Of a DNA stretch of 64,000 nucleotides, positions 36,494-47,668 are shown piece by piece. The notes beneath the pieces were generated by a model. That model was not told the origin of the DNA. It searched no databases and saw nothing but the letters and a program-made list of their open reading frames with translations. The DNA is from Odobenus rosmarus divergens. Lineage: Eukaryota; Chordata; Mammalia; Carnivora; Odobenidae. Position 1 is the first letter of the stretch, and every line of letters begins with the position of its first letter. Position numbers and translations under genes: made by a program. Location: NCBI RefSeq assembly GCF_000321225.1, contig NW_004450585.1:799657-863656 (forward strand). Reading direction: 5' to 3'.

Positions 36494-36860
36494 GTCTGTG
36501 TCTGCAGGTAAGTCCAGTCCCTAAATGTTGCCTTCTCCATGACTGCGTTAGCCAGGTCACCTGAACGTGGGCAGCAGAGAACGCTGGCTTTTAAAAAAAT
36601 AATTGGAAAGTAGAGAGAAACTAGATTATAAACGAGCCTTGTACAATCTATTCATAGGCAGGTGTTTCTTCTACCTGATGTCTTAGAAAAGAAGGCTGAT
36701 CATAGGAGAGAACAGTCTCTAAACCTGGTTCACATTTTTGTAGTTACTGAAAACCCTTTTCTCTGCTCATCTTTTTACTTGTCTGCCAGTTCCTTCATCA
36801 AGATGTGAGGTTTCTGGAACACTCGGACAGTGTTTAAATGAGAATTGTTATTTAAAAGAC

Positions 36861-36894
36861 TGTAAAACTTTAATTTCTAAATTAAAGTTTTGCA
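36861..36894. repeat. Short near-perfect palindrome
   Basis: Arms 36861-36876 and 36879-36894 pair over 16 bp with one G-T wobble and a 2-nt loop; the inner 13 bp ('aaaactttaattt') are perfect. AT-rich and unrelated to the neighbouring SINE. Confidence 0.85.
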
Positions 36895-37324
36895 AAGAAA
36901 TGAGAAAGGCACAATTAGTGTATTATTAATGGCACCTTCTTCACTCTCAAAATGTCCCAATTTGTGGGCTAAGTTATAGGGTCACTGCATCTGTTGTGTA
37001 ACAAATCCTAAATGTTTACAAGTTGCCGAAACTTAGGGACGCCTTCCTTGTTTATGTTTTGGTTGAAATTTCCCTCCGAACTGCTGAGAAGCCTACTTTC
37101 TACATCTTCACGTCTCTAGTCTCCCCTCTCTGCGCTGATCAAGCATCATCACCCTGGGAAATCTCTGATCCCCTTTTAGGCCCCGTTTCAATTCCTTTCT
37201 CTTTTCCCAAGGCATCCCTGTAAGACCGTGAGAGAGGATTCTGTGATTACATCTGGATTTATACACTTCTGTGAAAGAAAAGCAGTCTTGTCGTCACAAG
37301 ACTGTTCTTTGGCTGTGATACCGA

Positions 37325-37490
37325 CATGTTTTACACCTTTGGCCAGTTCTGTGCTTTTGTGCCTCAGTTTTTCCATTCATTAAATGGGGGTGCCAATGCT
37401 TGAAAACTGCCTCATGGGAATGTGATGGGGAGAAACATGGCTGATTCTGTTTTAAGTGCTTTGAAGTTTCTAGATGAATGATATTACCAT
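37325..37490 (+). repeat. MIR SINE
   Basis: 'cctttggccagttctgtgc', 'cctcagtttttccattcatt', 'aaatgggggtgccaatgctt' and 'ttaagtgctttgaagttt' follow MIR order. Confidence 0.75.
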
Positions 37491-37949
37491 CATTCAAAGG
37501 ATTAGTTATGAAAGACATCACACGGTTTTACATATGTATATTGCTTAACAGCGTCAGAACACAACTAACTCTCCTGAAAAAAATTCACCCCTCCTGCCTT
37601 ATTAAACATGACACCAATGACTTGGAAAAATATCAATGGATACCCCTGCCCTCATGAAGACGACATCCTCGTTACAGGGTCTTCCCCTTCCTCCCAAACA
37701 CCTGCAAATAGAGGAAGACGGCACATTTTATCCGGGTACAATAAGTCAGCAGCCTCTGACAGAAAGACAGCTGCTGAAAGCCCTGTTTGGGGTGCACATG
37801 ATTTCATTTGCATTTTGATTTCTGTGATTTAACTGAAGGCATGGGTTGTCCCTGCCAAATACCCCTGGCCTACCAAGGGATGCCAGGTAGAACTGCCCAG
37901 AGCAGACTGACTTATGAGGACTGCCACAGCAGCACACCCAGTGCATCCC

Positions 37950-38280
37950 TAAACATTCAGTAATAAAAAATCTGTTGTTCTTTGGTCGCCAGGATTTAAC
38001 AAGCCTAATCCCTAGGAGAGGCGATAAAAATTCATTAATCTAATTAAATACTTCTTATTGCCAAAGTGACTTTGTAGAGTAGCTTTGCTGAAGGATAAGC
38101 GCAAAGTAAAATGGGGTCCCAGCAGAGAAACAAACGTTAGACTTGAGCAAGCTGGTGCACGCTTCATTAAACTCATAATTATCCTTTGTTCTAAGTAGCT
38201 GATAATATTTAATGAGTATCCAAGATAATTTCAAGAAAATGTTTACTAATGAGGTACAAACAGTACCACAGAACACGGAT
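37950..38280. other. Repeat-free AT-rich block with clustered homeodomain-type cores
   Basis: No transposon signature. It includes 'aattcattaatctaatta', 'cataattatcctttgttct' (a homeodomain core beside a SOX-like cctttgttct) and 'taatgagtatccaag'. Such motif-dense single-copy stretches are often conserved non-coding elements. This is inference from motif content only. Confidence 0.25.
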
Positions 38281-38661
38281 ACCTAGGGTGCCATAACCAT
38301 GTATCTTCCTGCTGAATCTTGCTCGTTGGACATTGGGAGGGAGGCCACAGGCTTTGTGACAGGCATCTGAACCGACTGAAGTGAATTTGATGGTAAAAAC
38401 ACATCACTTCTAGCCAAAATGTGTAAAGAGTTCTATAAGACAGGAGGAATCCTAAGGAAATTTATTATCAGAATAGAGAGTTGGAAAAATAAAATTATTG
38501 AGAAAAGATGGAATGTCCTATCACATGAAAAATAGTCAAAGGGCTTGGCTGTTTCTGACCTTTGAGGAGCTGTCCCATAGAAAATAACTAAATTTGTCCC
38601 CACTGACAAAGCACAAAAAGAGGACCAAGGGGTGGAAACTCCGAGGAGATTTGTAACCAAC

Positions 38662-38697
38662 CTTAGTATTAGAAAGGAAGAACTTTCTAATACTGAG
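38662..38697. repeat. Short inverted repeat
   Basis: Arms 38662-38676 and 38683-38697 pair over 15 bp with one wobble ('agtattagaaag' against 'ctttctaatact'), loop 6 nt. Confidence 0.85.
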
Positions 38698-38875
38698 AAC
38701 TGATTGAAAGTAGAATGGGCTTCTTGGAGGGGTGTTGAGGTCTTAACTGTTGGTTGGGTGGCCATTTGGGGGAAAAGTGAAGGGAATCTTTGGAAGTTTG
38801 CTAAGTATTCCAGTCTCCTCTCTCTGCAAGAGAGTTACACATCTCTGAGCTATTGAACTCAAGAGTGATCATATG

Positions 38876-39292
38876 GAGTCGTTAAGCGTCTGCCTTCGGC
38901 TCGGGTCATGATCCCGGGGTCCTGGGATCGAGCCCCGCGTCAGGCTCCCTGCTCAGCGGGAATCCTGCTTCTCCCTCTTCCACTCTCCCTGCTTGTGTTC
39001 CCTCTCTTGCTGTCTCTGTCAAATAAGTAAAATAAAATCTTAAAAAAAACAAGAAAGAAAAGAGTTGTTTCTATCTCATAAACGAGTTTTAAAAACACTC
39101 GTCCCTTCCCCACCCCATCCCAGCACATACAGGAAGGTTCTAGAAAATGTTCTTTCAGACAATTTATTCATTCCTGTTCACAGATATGCATTAAGCACCT
39201 ACATGTGAATGCTAGGCGCTAAGAAACTAGATACTTCCCTCAAAGAACTCAGTATAAAAAGCATTATCAACCAAACACCTTTAAAAAAAAAA
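38876..39292 (+). mobile_element. 5'-truncated SINEC with apparent 3' transduction
   Basis: A SINEC lacking about its first 20 bases ('gtcgttaagcgtctgcc' at the start) runs to an A-rich tail at 39041-39061. About 220 bases of non-SINE sequence follow, then a second poly(A) (39283-39294). The whole unit is flanked by a perfect 15-bp duplication 'aagagtgatcatatg' at 38861-38875 and 39293-39307. The host sequence resumes after the right copy. A transcript that read through its own weak tail into flanking DNA and was then retroposed explains this layout. Confidence 0.85.
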
Positions 39293-39307
39293 AAGAGTGA
39301 TCATATG

Positions 39308-39585
39308 ATTTGCTCTGGCCAATGAGATGTGAGGAAGAGTGACATCTGCCACTTTCTGGCAGAAATTTTAAGAGAAGGGGCATGGTTTGCTGTCTCTTTT
39401 CTGTTTGCCACAACTACTGTCAATGCGTGGTCAGCCTAGGCCCCTAATGAACATGGCACAGAGAACCATAGCTCATCTACAATAGATGTGTAACATGAGC
39501 AGAGACAGACCCTGGATGATCCAAGGGGAATGAGGTTGTATATTGCTGCAGCAGAACAGCCTATCCTGATTGATACAGGCCATAT
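39308..39585. repeat. Ancient retroelement fragment
   Basis: 'gctctggccaatgagatgtg', 'tgccactttctggcagaa' and 'gcctatcctgattgatacag' are parts of a common old mammalian interspersed repeat ending in '...cctgactgatacag'. Family not assigned. The SINE at 38.9 kb inserted at its left edge. Confidence 0.45.
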
Positions 39586-40879
39586 TCTGGATGAAACAAC
39601 CTCTAAAATGACTGCTATAGCTGAGGTTTTAGAAATATTTTCATAAAAAGCACTTAAATTGTGTGATACTATCTATGGTATCTTCTGCTTCTAGCTATTT
39701 AATGCCTTTACCTCTTTTGTCATAGTTGAGTTGAAATGATCAAAGGTGAGAAAGTCAATGAAAAATCATGAGTTGTCAAAATTACCCTTGCAAATAATGA
39801 AAAATATCTCTCAATAGCAAATACAATATCATATATATAATCCTATAAATTACATATGCATTTATAATGAAGTAGTTGGATCCTCTTTAAGGGTCGTGTT
39901 GCATGCAATACATATCTTTCAATTCTAAAATTATGTGCCCTGTAGCAAGATACTCATGTTTTGGGAGGTACTAGGATATTGAGACCAAACTAACTGAGGA
40001 AATAGAAATTAGTGTCTCCCATCTCGTGCTAATCAGGGTATACGCTGACTGAGTGGAATGTAGGTGGAAACATCACCATGATGTAAATGTTCTCTCCTTC
40101 TCTCTACGTGCAGCCTGGTGCATTAAGTTGAATTCATCTAAGTCATGTGTGCTTATAATGAAGTGCTATTGAACTGTACTTCCTTTCTTCTTTATTATAG
40201 TATGAGTGTTGAAAAGCAAGGCTTGATCCTGAATTCATAGTTCAGGTGGACACAGTTTTAGAGAGACTACCAAATTTGGACAATATCCTTTTGTGCTTAC
40301 TCCTTGCCAGGGACTTTGTGGGGGAAGAGGTGGCCTTACATTTTTTCCCCAACCCCAATATCTACCAATCCTCTAGGATTTGGCAGAGCAATGGGTTCAA
40401 ACAACAGGGTGGCCATATTCTCTTAGCCTGGTTCATCTGAGAATAAAGAAGAAAGAAGATAAACAAACATGAAACAGACTATGACATGCAGTAGAAGTTT
40501 TGGTCCTCAAGATAGCCAGATTGCTAGTAAAACTAAGTTGCTGTAGCATACGGATTCTGTGAACTATGCTTCATTTTCTTGTCTACTCACTTAAAGAGGA
40601 GAAAAGTGAAATAAAGAGATGAAGCATTTTATAGGGTTCTCCTCTTCTTTGTAACAGCAACAGTGCTGGTGTGTTGGGCAAAGAGAAGACGATGGGAGAG
40701 AGAGTGAAGGTGAGTAGCAGGATTAGAGGCAAGACAAGGCAGAGCCAGACTCATTCAAGTCCTCTGGCACCAATGCACTAAGAAAGCCCAAAGTTTTTCA
40801 CATAGATTAAAGGGAAATGTTAAATAAACCAGTAACCTCATATCAGCAATTGCACCAATTCTCAAAACCTCTGGCTACT
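39586..40879. other. AT-rich single-copy DNA, no gene
   Basis: No coding or repeat family recognised; 'tatcatatatataatcctat' near 39827 is simple sequence. Confidence 0.45.
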
Positions 40880-40895
40880 CAAGAATCAAGGTCTT

Positions 40896-41813
40896 GTCAC
40901 ATGAAAAGATGCTCAACATCACTCATCATTAGGGAAATACAAATAAAAATCATGATGAGATACCACCTCACACCTGTCAGAATGGCTAAAATTAACACAG
41001 GAAACAACAGATGTTGGTGAGGATGCAGAGAAAGGGGAATCTTCTTACACTGATGGGAGGATTGCAAACTGGTGCAGCCACTCTGGAAAACAGTATGGAG
41101 GTTCCTCAAAAACTAAAAATAGAACTACCCTGTGATCCAGGAATTGCACTAATAGGCATTTATCCAAAGGGTACAAAAATATAGATTGAAAGGGGTATAT
41201 GCACCCTGACGATATATAGCAGCAATGTCCACAATAGCCGAACTATGGAAAGGGCCTAGATGTCCATCAACAGATGAATGGCTAAAGAAGATGTGGTATA
41301 TATANNNNNNNNNNNNNNNNNNNNNNNNNNNNNNNNNNNNNNNNNNNNNNNNNNTATATATATATATATAATGGAATATTACTCAGCCATCAGAAAAAAT
41401 GAAATCTTGCCATTTACAATGATGTGGATGGAGCTAGAGGGTATTATGCTAAGTGAAATAAGTCAGTCAGAGAAAGACAAATACCATATGATTTCACTCA
41501 TATGTGGAATCTAGGAAACAAAACAGAGGAACATGTGGGAAGGGAAAAAAGAGAGAGAGGGAAGCAAGCCATAAGAGACTCTAAACGATGGAGAACAAAC
41601 TGAGGGTAGATGGAGGAAGGAAGGCGGGGGATGGGCTAGATGGGTCATGTGTATTAAGGAGGGCTCTTAATTATGGTGAGCACTAGGTGTTATATGTAAG
41701 TGATGAATTACTAAATTCTACTCCCTGTAACCAAAAAAAAAAAAAAAAAAGAAAGAAAGAAAAAGAACCCCCCCCCAAAACCCCCAAGAAATAACTAAAT
41801 GAAAAAAAAAGAA
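40896..41813 (+). mobile_element. 5'-truncated carnivore LINE-1 with ORF2 remnant
   Basis: Starts in the C-terminal part of ORF2, continues through a carnivore-type 3' UTR ('gagaacaaactgagggtaga', 'cactaggtgttatatgtaag') and ends in an 18-A tail plus A-rich sequence. Target-site duplication of 16 bp: 'aagaatcaaggtcttg' (40880-40895) against 'aagaattagggtcttg' (41814-41829), two mismatches. The ORF2 remnant is dead: translation from 40899 meets a TGA right after '...TGNNRCW' at about 41020. An assembly gap interrupts it at 41305. Its origin is target-primed reverse transcription by another L1; the reverse-transcriptase and endonuclease domains lie upstream and are absent. Confidence 0.95.
41305..41354. 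other. Assembly gap (50 N)
   Basis: Exactly 50 N between two (TA)n stretches inside the L1. The round number suggests a placeholder, so the true length of the TA tract and any reading frame across it are unknown. Confidence 0.99.
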
Positions 41814-41829
41814 AGAATTAGGGTCTTGG

Positions 41830-42235
41830 ATATTGTTACCAAATCTGAATCCCTAGAATTTGTGAATGTTACCTTATTCAGAAAAATGGTCTTCGCAGAT
41901 GTCATTGGTAAGAGTCTTGAGATGAGATTATCTTGGATCATTTGAGTGAATCCTACAATGCCACCACAAATGTCCTTGTAAGAGAGGGGCATTGGAGATA
42001 AAACGGACAGAAGAAGCACTGTGATTGTGGAGGCACAGAGATTGAGGAGACGGGGCTGCAAGTCAAGGAATGCTGATGGCCATCAGAAGCTGGAATTGCC
42101 CAGAATGGATTCTCCTCTAGAACTTTGATTTCGGGCTTCTGGCCTCTGGAACTGTGAGAGAGTAAGTTTCTGTTGTTTTAAGCCCCCCAATTTGTGACAA
42201 TCTGTCACAGCAACCACAGGAAACAAATACAGGTT
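41830..42235 (-). mobile_element. MLT1-type (ERVL-MaLR) solo LTR
   Basis: Reverse-strand MLT1 landmarks: 'gaatgttaccttattcagaa', 'ttcgcagatgtcattgg', 'cttgagatgagattatcttg', 'gaactgtgagagagtaagtt' and 'ctgttgttttaagcccccca', ending near 'aggaaacaaatacagg'. The L1 at 40.9 kb inserted at its left edge. Confidence 0.7.
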
Positions 42236-45200
42236 TCTAATGAAACATGTGAGGGAATTCCTGGGCCACCATTTTGTGAATGCTGCTGTCTGGGTACCCA
42301 CCTCCTAGGAAACAGGCAGAGATTTCCATGCAGGTTTCTGTTGGACTCTTGCTTTTAACCAAGGGCCTTGCTGTCATTACAGAGAACCTCCTGCTCTGAA
42401 GGTTCTCCCTCTGGGGAAATGCATGGTGCTCAGCTCCTCCAGGGTAATGTTAAGCACAGTCAGCATTCCAGTGAGCCGCGGGGGAGTAGGCCAGGGAGAT
42501 GGAAGGCGTTTGTACCAGAAGAGGCAAGTTGAATAGGAATGGGAAACTTTTGATTTTTACCACCTTGAGATGTCCTCTTCTACTGAAATGAATGTTTCTG
42601 GTTAAACTCTATATGCATGCAAATTTCAGCCTTTTCCAACCCAATGGGAGACTGGTTGCCTAATAGGTAGGAATTAGGGGGTCTATAAGCTGTAATGGTT
42701 TGGCTTCTGTTGCTTCACAAGAGGTGGAATTCTTGCTAATAATAGAAGACTGGCAACACGCCTCGATGATATTTTCAGAAGACGACACAGATAGAGAAAG
42801 CTCATCAACGGGAATCAGGTAAGATGACTTCTTAGCGGTACTCACAAGGCTCATGACTGGGGGGTCATTTTAATGCAGGAAGAGTGTAATTTTAACGGCT
42901 GCCTTTCCTGCTTCTGAGAGTGGTTTTGCAGCTGTGTTACCTATTGTGCAGCACAAAAGGTGCCAGTGTAGTAAGCAGTCATCAGTACGGAGTCAGGAGC
43001 TGTCTGTTCGCATCCTGGAAATATAAGCACAGGATAATGGCCTGAATACCTGAATGCTTCATCTTGTAGACACAGTGAGATTCATAAAACTGTCTTTTAG
43101 CCATTTTAGAGTTGAATCTTCCTCACCCTCCAAAGCACTCCTTCAAAAAACTAGCAGGCATTTTACAATTGAGCAGAGAGGCTGATACTTTTAAAACGGC
43201 TTTAAGGGGCATAGTAAATGGAAATAGCTGTCTTAACTTCAGGCCAGCTGGGAATGCAATCTGTATTTTATGTAAAATGAAATGATACCTGGTTAGCTTT
43301 ATTTTTTAATACTCACTGTTATTATTTTTTTCCCTGAATTTTATGGATGCTATAGAAATATTCCACTTATAAAATTACACTCTTGGTGTTACGTTATGCA
43401 GAATGATTGTTTAAAGCTGTTAGAAACTTTCCCACTCTCGATTCACTCTGGATTCATTTGTCCCCTTACCCCCCCATCAGCAAATAGCTTTGCCCATATC
43501 TATACTTGTCACATGAAATGGAAATTTAAGGCAATTTTCTGGGTAATCGAAAATGTAAAACCTCATTTTACTCAGGAAATACTTTGTTTGGGCTAATTAT
43601 CCAAATCCTAGTTCTTTCAGTTTTCATTTTTCCGGCTAAGACCCTTTGAACTCTTCATTCCCGAATTTTCTTTCTACCTGTCTTCCATTTTACAAATTAA
43701 AAGTTACCTGTTCTGTATCTCCTTCTCTTCAGAACTCGCTCTCCACCTTTCAGTGTGACCCCTAGGTTTTTTTGCTAAAAGAGATACTGGATTTTGTACT
43801 TAGCTGCCTGTGTTTGTTTAGGAGAAGACAAGTCTTTCCCTCCGAGCTTTTATTTTAAAAAATGTACTCTATTTGAGGAAACCATGTTGTACATCTATCC
43901 TGATAGGTAGTAAAAAGCATGGGCTATTTCCTCTGTGTTATTTTAGATTAAAACAAAAGTTTAGAAAGCTGGTTCGGAGCTCCCCCAATCTTTATAGATA
44001 ATATATTTCATAAGGAGCACATCTTGGCTGGGAATGTGGACATGAAAAAGATACGTTTCAATTCCAGCCAAAGTAATTGCCTTCTTTGGAAGCCATATGT
44101 TGGTGAGGGGTGGGGGAAGAAGCATTGTACACATTTCTTCTACCTTGGATGAGTACAGTGATCCAAGCTGGGGAAACTAAGATGAGGTTCATTTCTGCAA
44201 CACATGTGGGTTGCAGAGACAAAGTTACACCATTTAGAAACAGGAAAGAGTTCAGTGTGCCTCTAAGATGAGAAGAGCTTTTATCTATATTTACTCAAAA
44301 AGGACTGCCATTACTAAGTATGGATCTATTGGCTTCTTTTTGTCCCCCCTTCTAGACAATCGGCTGTCCTGTATTACTTGGATTTTTACATTAACATGTC
44401 CTTTTTTCTCTGTCCTTGGAGAGTCATGTGATTCCCAGCAGCTCCTGTAACAACTCCACTGGGCACCATCAGCATGGACTGAAATGCAGGCTTTGTACAC
44501 GCCAAACTGTGCCTTCAACTGTTGACTTTCTTGATGTTTCCTACTTTTGCAATCTTGCCTAGTGCAGGGGACCACCTGGAAAGTTTGACACTTTTGGTAG
44601 AATTTTTAGGTGTAGATTAAATTTCACCTTAGAAAGGTCATTTTTATCTGGTTGATTTGGATTCGTAATTTCTTGCACCTTACCTTCCAGAGCACGGGTT
44701 TTTGTGACTTAAATTAGTTAATATCGAGAGCCTATGATGCTTCTAAACTACTGGGAATTATAGAATTCCCAGAAAAGCTAGAAAAGCTATCCACTACCAG
44801 TTCCTTTCAACCTATCTCAGCCTGGGGTCACTTCAAACAGACAGAAAACCTGGCAGAGCTAGCTTTCATTACATTTAGGTCAGAGCTTTTTTGGTCACTA
44901 ACTTACTTGAGAAGATAATTCAACCAATGGAATCCTTCCCTGTTAGCATATTTTGCAGGTATAAACAACATATTGGGTATTAACCTATTTGTGAACCTCT
45001 GAAATCCATCTAGGAACTTTCATTAATAACTCAGGTATTCTAGACATTGCGTTGCAAAATGTAAAATGGAAAGAACAATCCATATCTTATATCCAATGGC
45101 TTAAAAACCATGACAAAGGAGTGATTTATTATCTAAGAGTTTTGGCTGCTTTGGCTTGAGGGTGGTAAGGACAGGCCAAATGATTCCTGATACTCTTTGT

Positions 45201-45740
45201 TTCAATCATTTATAGCAAATCAAGTGGATATGGTACTTTTAGTGAATCTACAAATGTAATATTCTAACCAAGTCATTAGACTTTTGTAAACAATTTTCTG
45301 ATTCTCTTGATTTAAGAAAAATATTGATGGCCATAGCTGTGACTGATATTTGTATCTAAAACTGGACACCATGGACATTTGTGCCAGAGAATATAAAAGA
45401 TCAGAAGAACAATTGGGATGATGTATACAGACATTTAGAATCTAATATTTCCAATATTTATCGTTTCAACAAGTATTTATTGAACCCTATGTGCCAGGCC
45501 TGGCTTGTTGCTGGAGACACAATAATGAACAAGATAGATATGATTTGGAATAAACTTTGTATGTCTTTAGATAAGTGGAGTGATTTCTCCACAATGCTAT
45601 AATTTGGTAAGCAAAGTTGATTGTATGGGGCAGGTATGTATTTTGCATATTTCTTTACTTAAAGAGTGTCAGCCGCTGATTTCTGAATGAGATGAAACGT
45701 GCTCTAGAAGAATGTTTGGTGAGACTGGAAGAAGGAGGCC
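42236..45740. other. Single-copy DNA with one weak exon candidate
   Basis: No repeats recognised apart from a possible old fragment at 45470-45560 ('accctatgtgccaggcc'). An exon candidate is listed at 42722-42818. Otherwise AT-rich DNA without genes. Confidence 0.4.
42722..42818 (+). other. Weak internal-exon candidate (97 nt)
   Basis: A pyrimidine-rich tract with no AG for about 30 bases ends in 'cttcacaag' at 42713-42721. A consensus donor 'aatcag|gtaaga' follows at 42818/42819. Of the three frames between them only one is open throughout. It reads from VEFLLIIEDWQ to a serine- and acid-rich SEDDTDRESSSTGI, entering in phase 1 and leaving in phase 2. I do not recognise the peptide. A 97-nt open frame is not rare by chance, so the case rests on the paired splice signals. 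Confidence 0.2.
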
Positions 45741-45753
45741 AATGTCATGGATT

Positions 45754-45759
45754 GATTTT

Positions 45760-45790
<31 letters not shown>

Positions 45791-45978
45791 AAGATTTTAT
45801 TTATTTATTTGACAGATAGAGACATAGCAAGAGAGGGAACACAAGCAGGGGGAGTGGGAGAGGGAGAAGCAGGCTTCCTGCTGAGCAGGGAGCCCGATGT
45901 GAGGCTTAATCCCAGGACCCTAGGATCATGACCTGAGCCGAAGGCAGACACTTAACGACTGAGCCACCCAGGCGCCCC
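45754..45978 (-). mobile_element. SINEC, young type, full length
   Basis: Minus-strand copy with a long (TTTA)n tail at the left (45756-45788) and 'gagccacccaggcgcccc' at the right. Perfect 13-bp target-site duplication 'aatgtcatggatt' at 45741-45753 and 45979-45991. Confidence 0.97.
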
Positions 45979-45991
45979 AATGTCATGGATT

Positions 45992-47455
45992 TTAATTCCA
46001 GAAGTTGTCATGACTGATGGTAGAAACAGCGATTCCTCAAGTGCAGGGAATAGTTAAGAGAAGCCACATTAAAAAATGAGCGAAAAGGTGATTTCACCAA
46101 GTCTGGACAATTACCTGACTGCTTGAATTGCAAGAGAAGCTTACAATTGTAGTAAGTTATAAGGTGAGAAAGCTTTTTGAAAGACCTGAGGAAAGTCTAG
46201 TGAATCAATTATCCCCATGACCATAAAAGAGCCTCTTTCTTTGTAGACTAAGATGAGTACAGCAATAAAGGCACACAAGGAGCCAACACACTGGCTTCCA
46301 ATAATACGCCTGCCTGGCTTACGGAAAAGGCTGACGGTAGGTGATAAAGCTGTCAAGGTGTAAAGGACACTTGCCAGGACTGCAAAGGGGACACACATGG
46401 TGCCAGGGCCTCTGGCCTGCTTGACGTTTAAAAAAAGGAGAGGAAAGAAAAGAAAGGAAAAGACAGATTTAAAAATGACAAGGAGAGTGAAATGCCATCA
46501 GTTGTTTTTCTGATGTAGTAAAAGTATGACTGGGAAGGTCCTTGTTATTTATGTTGCTGTTATGAAGAGTAGTTGTATTTTCCTCAATTTCCTGTATCCT
46601 TTAGTATGTGGGAAGCTACTTTTAGAGGTGGGCTAAAAAGAAAGTAATGAATGACAAGTCAAAATTAGGGATAAATTTAGATTTTAAGCCATATATTTAT
46701 TACGTATTTTAACAACCACTCACACTTTAGGTTGGAATTCTGGGAAATTTAAGAATAACCAGTTATGTCAAAGTAAAGTATTTTCTCTTATTTCAGGACT
46801 TAAACTGTTCCATCACCTATAAATTACCATACTGAGCAGTTTGTTATAACAGGGAAGAGATCCGGATTGGGAGATAGAGTGGACTTCTGTCCACCATGGT
46901 TGCCCGCCTTTTGTGCACCATTTCTAAGTTTTGATGGTTTCCCATACTGTGAGCATTGTTTTCTCAATGGGATCCCAAATCTGTATTTCCAGCTGTTCTG
47001 TTCAGCTGAGGAACAGATATGTGGCTTAGACTTGTTATTCAAATGCACAAGAAACTGAGGCTTGGACAGAAGTGAGCAACCTGAGGTGGTGTCCAGGAGA
47101 GGGGATCCATTGGCCAGCACCAGGGTGAAGGCATCGGTTCTCTAGGGGCCTGTGCTGGAGCCCCTAGATCCCTAGTTATTGTGTTGCACGTGCTGTGTGG
47201 TTTATGACTTGAGCCTCAAACTAGTCAGAATGGGTTCTGTTGTTTGCAACCAAGAACACTAACCAATGTAAGAGGTTAAGCAATTGCCTGGAAATCACCT
47301 GGTAGATTAGAGAAAGAACAAGAATTAGGAGTAAACTGTCTCATTTCCAAGTTACAGCTCCTAGAAGGAGTTAATATAACATGGAAATTGCCAGTTTGTG
47401 TCCCCACCCTTACCAGCCGAGATGCAGCCTTAGATCCTTCTCCATTCGGTGCTCT
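45992..47455. other. Single-copy DNA with an antisense exon candidate
   Basis: Contains the 46145-46416 candidate. A purine-rich stretch (46432-46470) lies beside it. No repeats recognised. Confidence 0.4.
46145..46416 (-). other. Exon or retro-fragment candidate encoding two hydrophobic segments
   Basis: On the minus strand a long pyrimidine tract (46432-46470) leads to 'gtcaagcag|gcc', and a 'gtaagc' donor-like site follows 272 nt later. The frame is open for 90 codons. It starts ARGPGTM, has a hydrophobic stretch CVPFAVLASVLYTLTALSP, a basic loop FRKPGRR, a second hydrophobic stretch CVGSLCAFIAVLILVY, then a polar end. The ATG at 46396-46398 has a favourable context (ggcaccATG). I do not recognise the protein, and no partner exons were found. 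It may be a real exon, a fragment of a processed pseudogene, or chance. Confidence 0.25.
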
Positions 47456-47668
47456 GGACCAGGAGTCATCAGACCAAATCTGGCCCCCTACCTGTTTTTG
47501 TAAATAAAGTTTTATTGGGACACAGTCAGGCACATTTGTTTATGTATTATCTGTGGTTGCTTTTATACTATAACTGCAGAGTTGAACAGTTGCCATAAAG
47601 ACCACATGGCATGTAAAACAACTACTATCTTGCCCTTTATAGAAAAAGTTTGCTCACCCTTGATTGGG
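47456..47668. mobile_element. hAT-type non-autonomous DNA transposon
   Basis: 'aaatctggccccctacctgt', 'aaataaagttttattggga', 'agttgaacagttgcc' and 'agaaaaagtttgctcaccct' give the full order of an abundant old mammalian hAT MITE, with degraded inverted ends (ccaggagtcatcagac / gctcacccttg). Confidence 0.7.

Noticed and set aside
41278..41514. Apparent protein reading through the N gap with a 'MAKEDVVYI' start
   Set aside because: The start lies in a different register from the L1 ORF2 frame and the gap length is arbitrary. It is a dead L1 remnant.
44751..44768. Small palindrome 'gggaatt'/'aattccc'
   Set aside because: Seven-base arms are expected by chance at this length.
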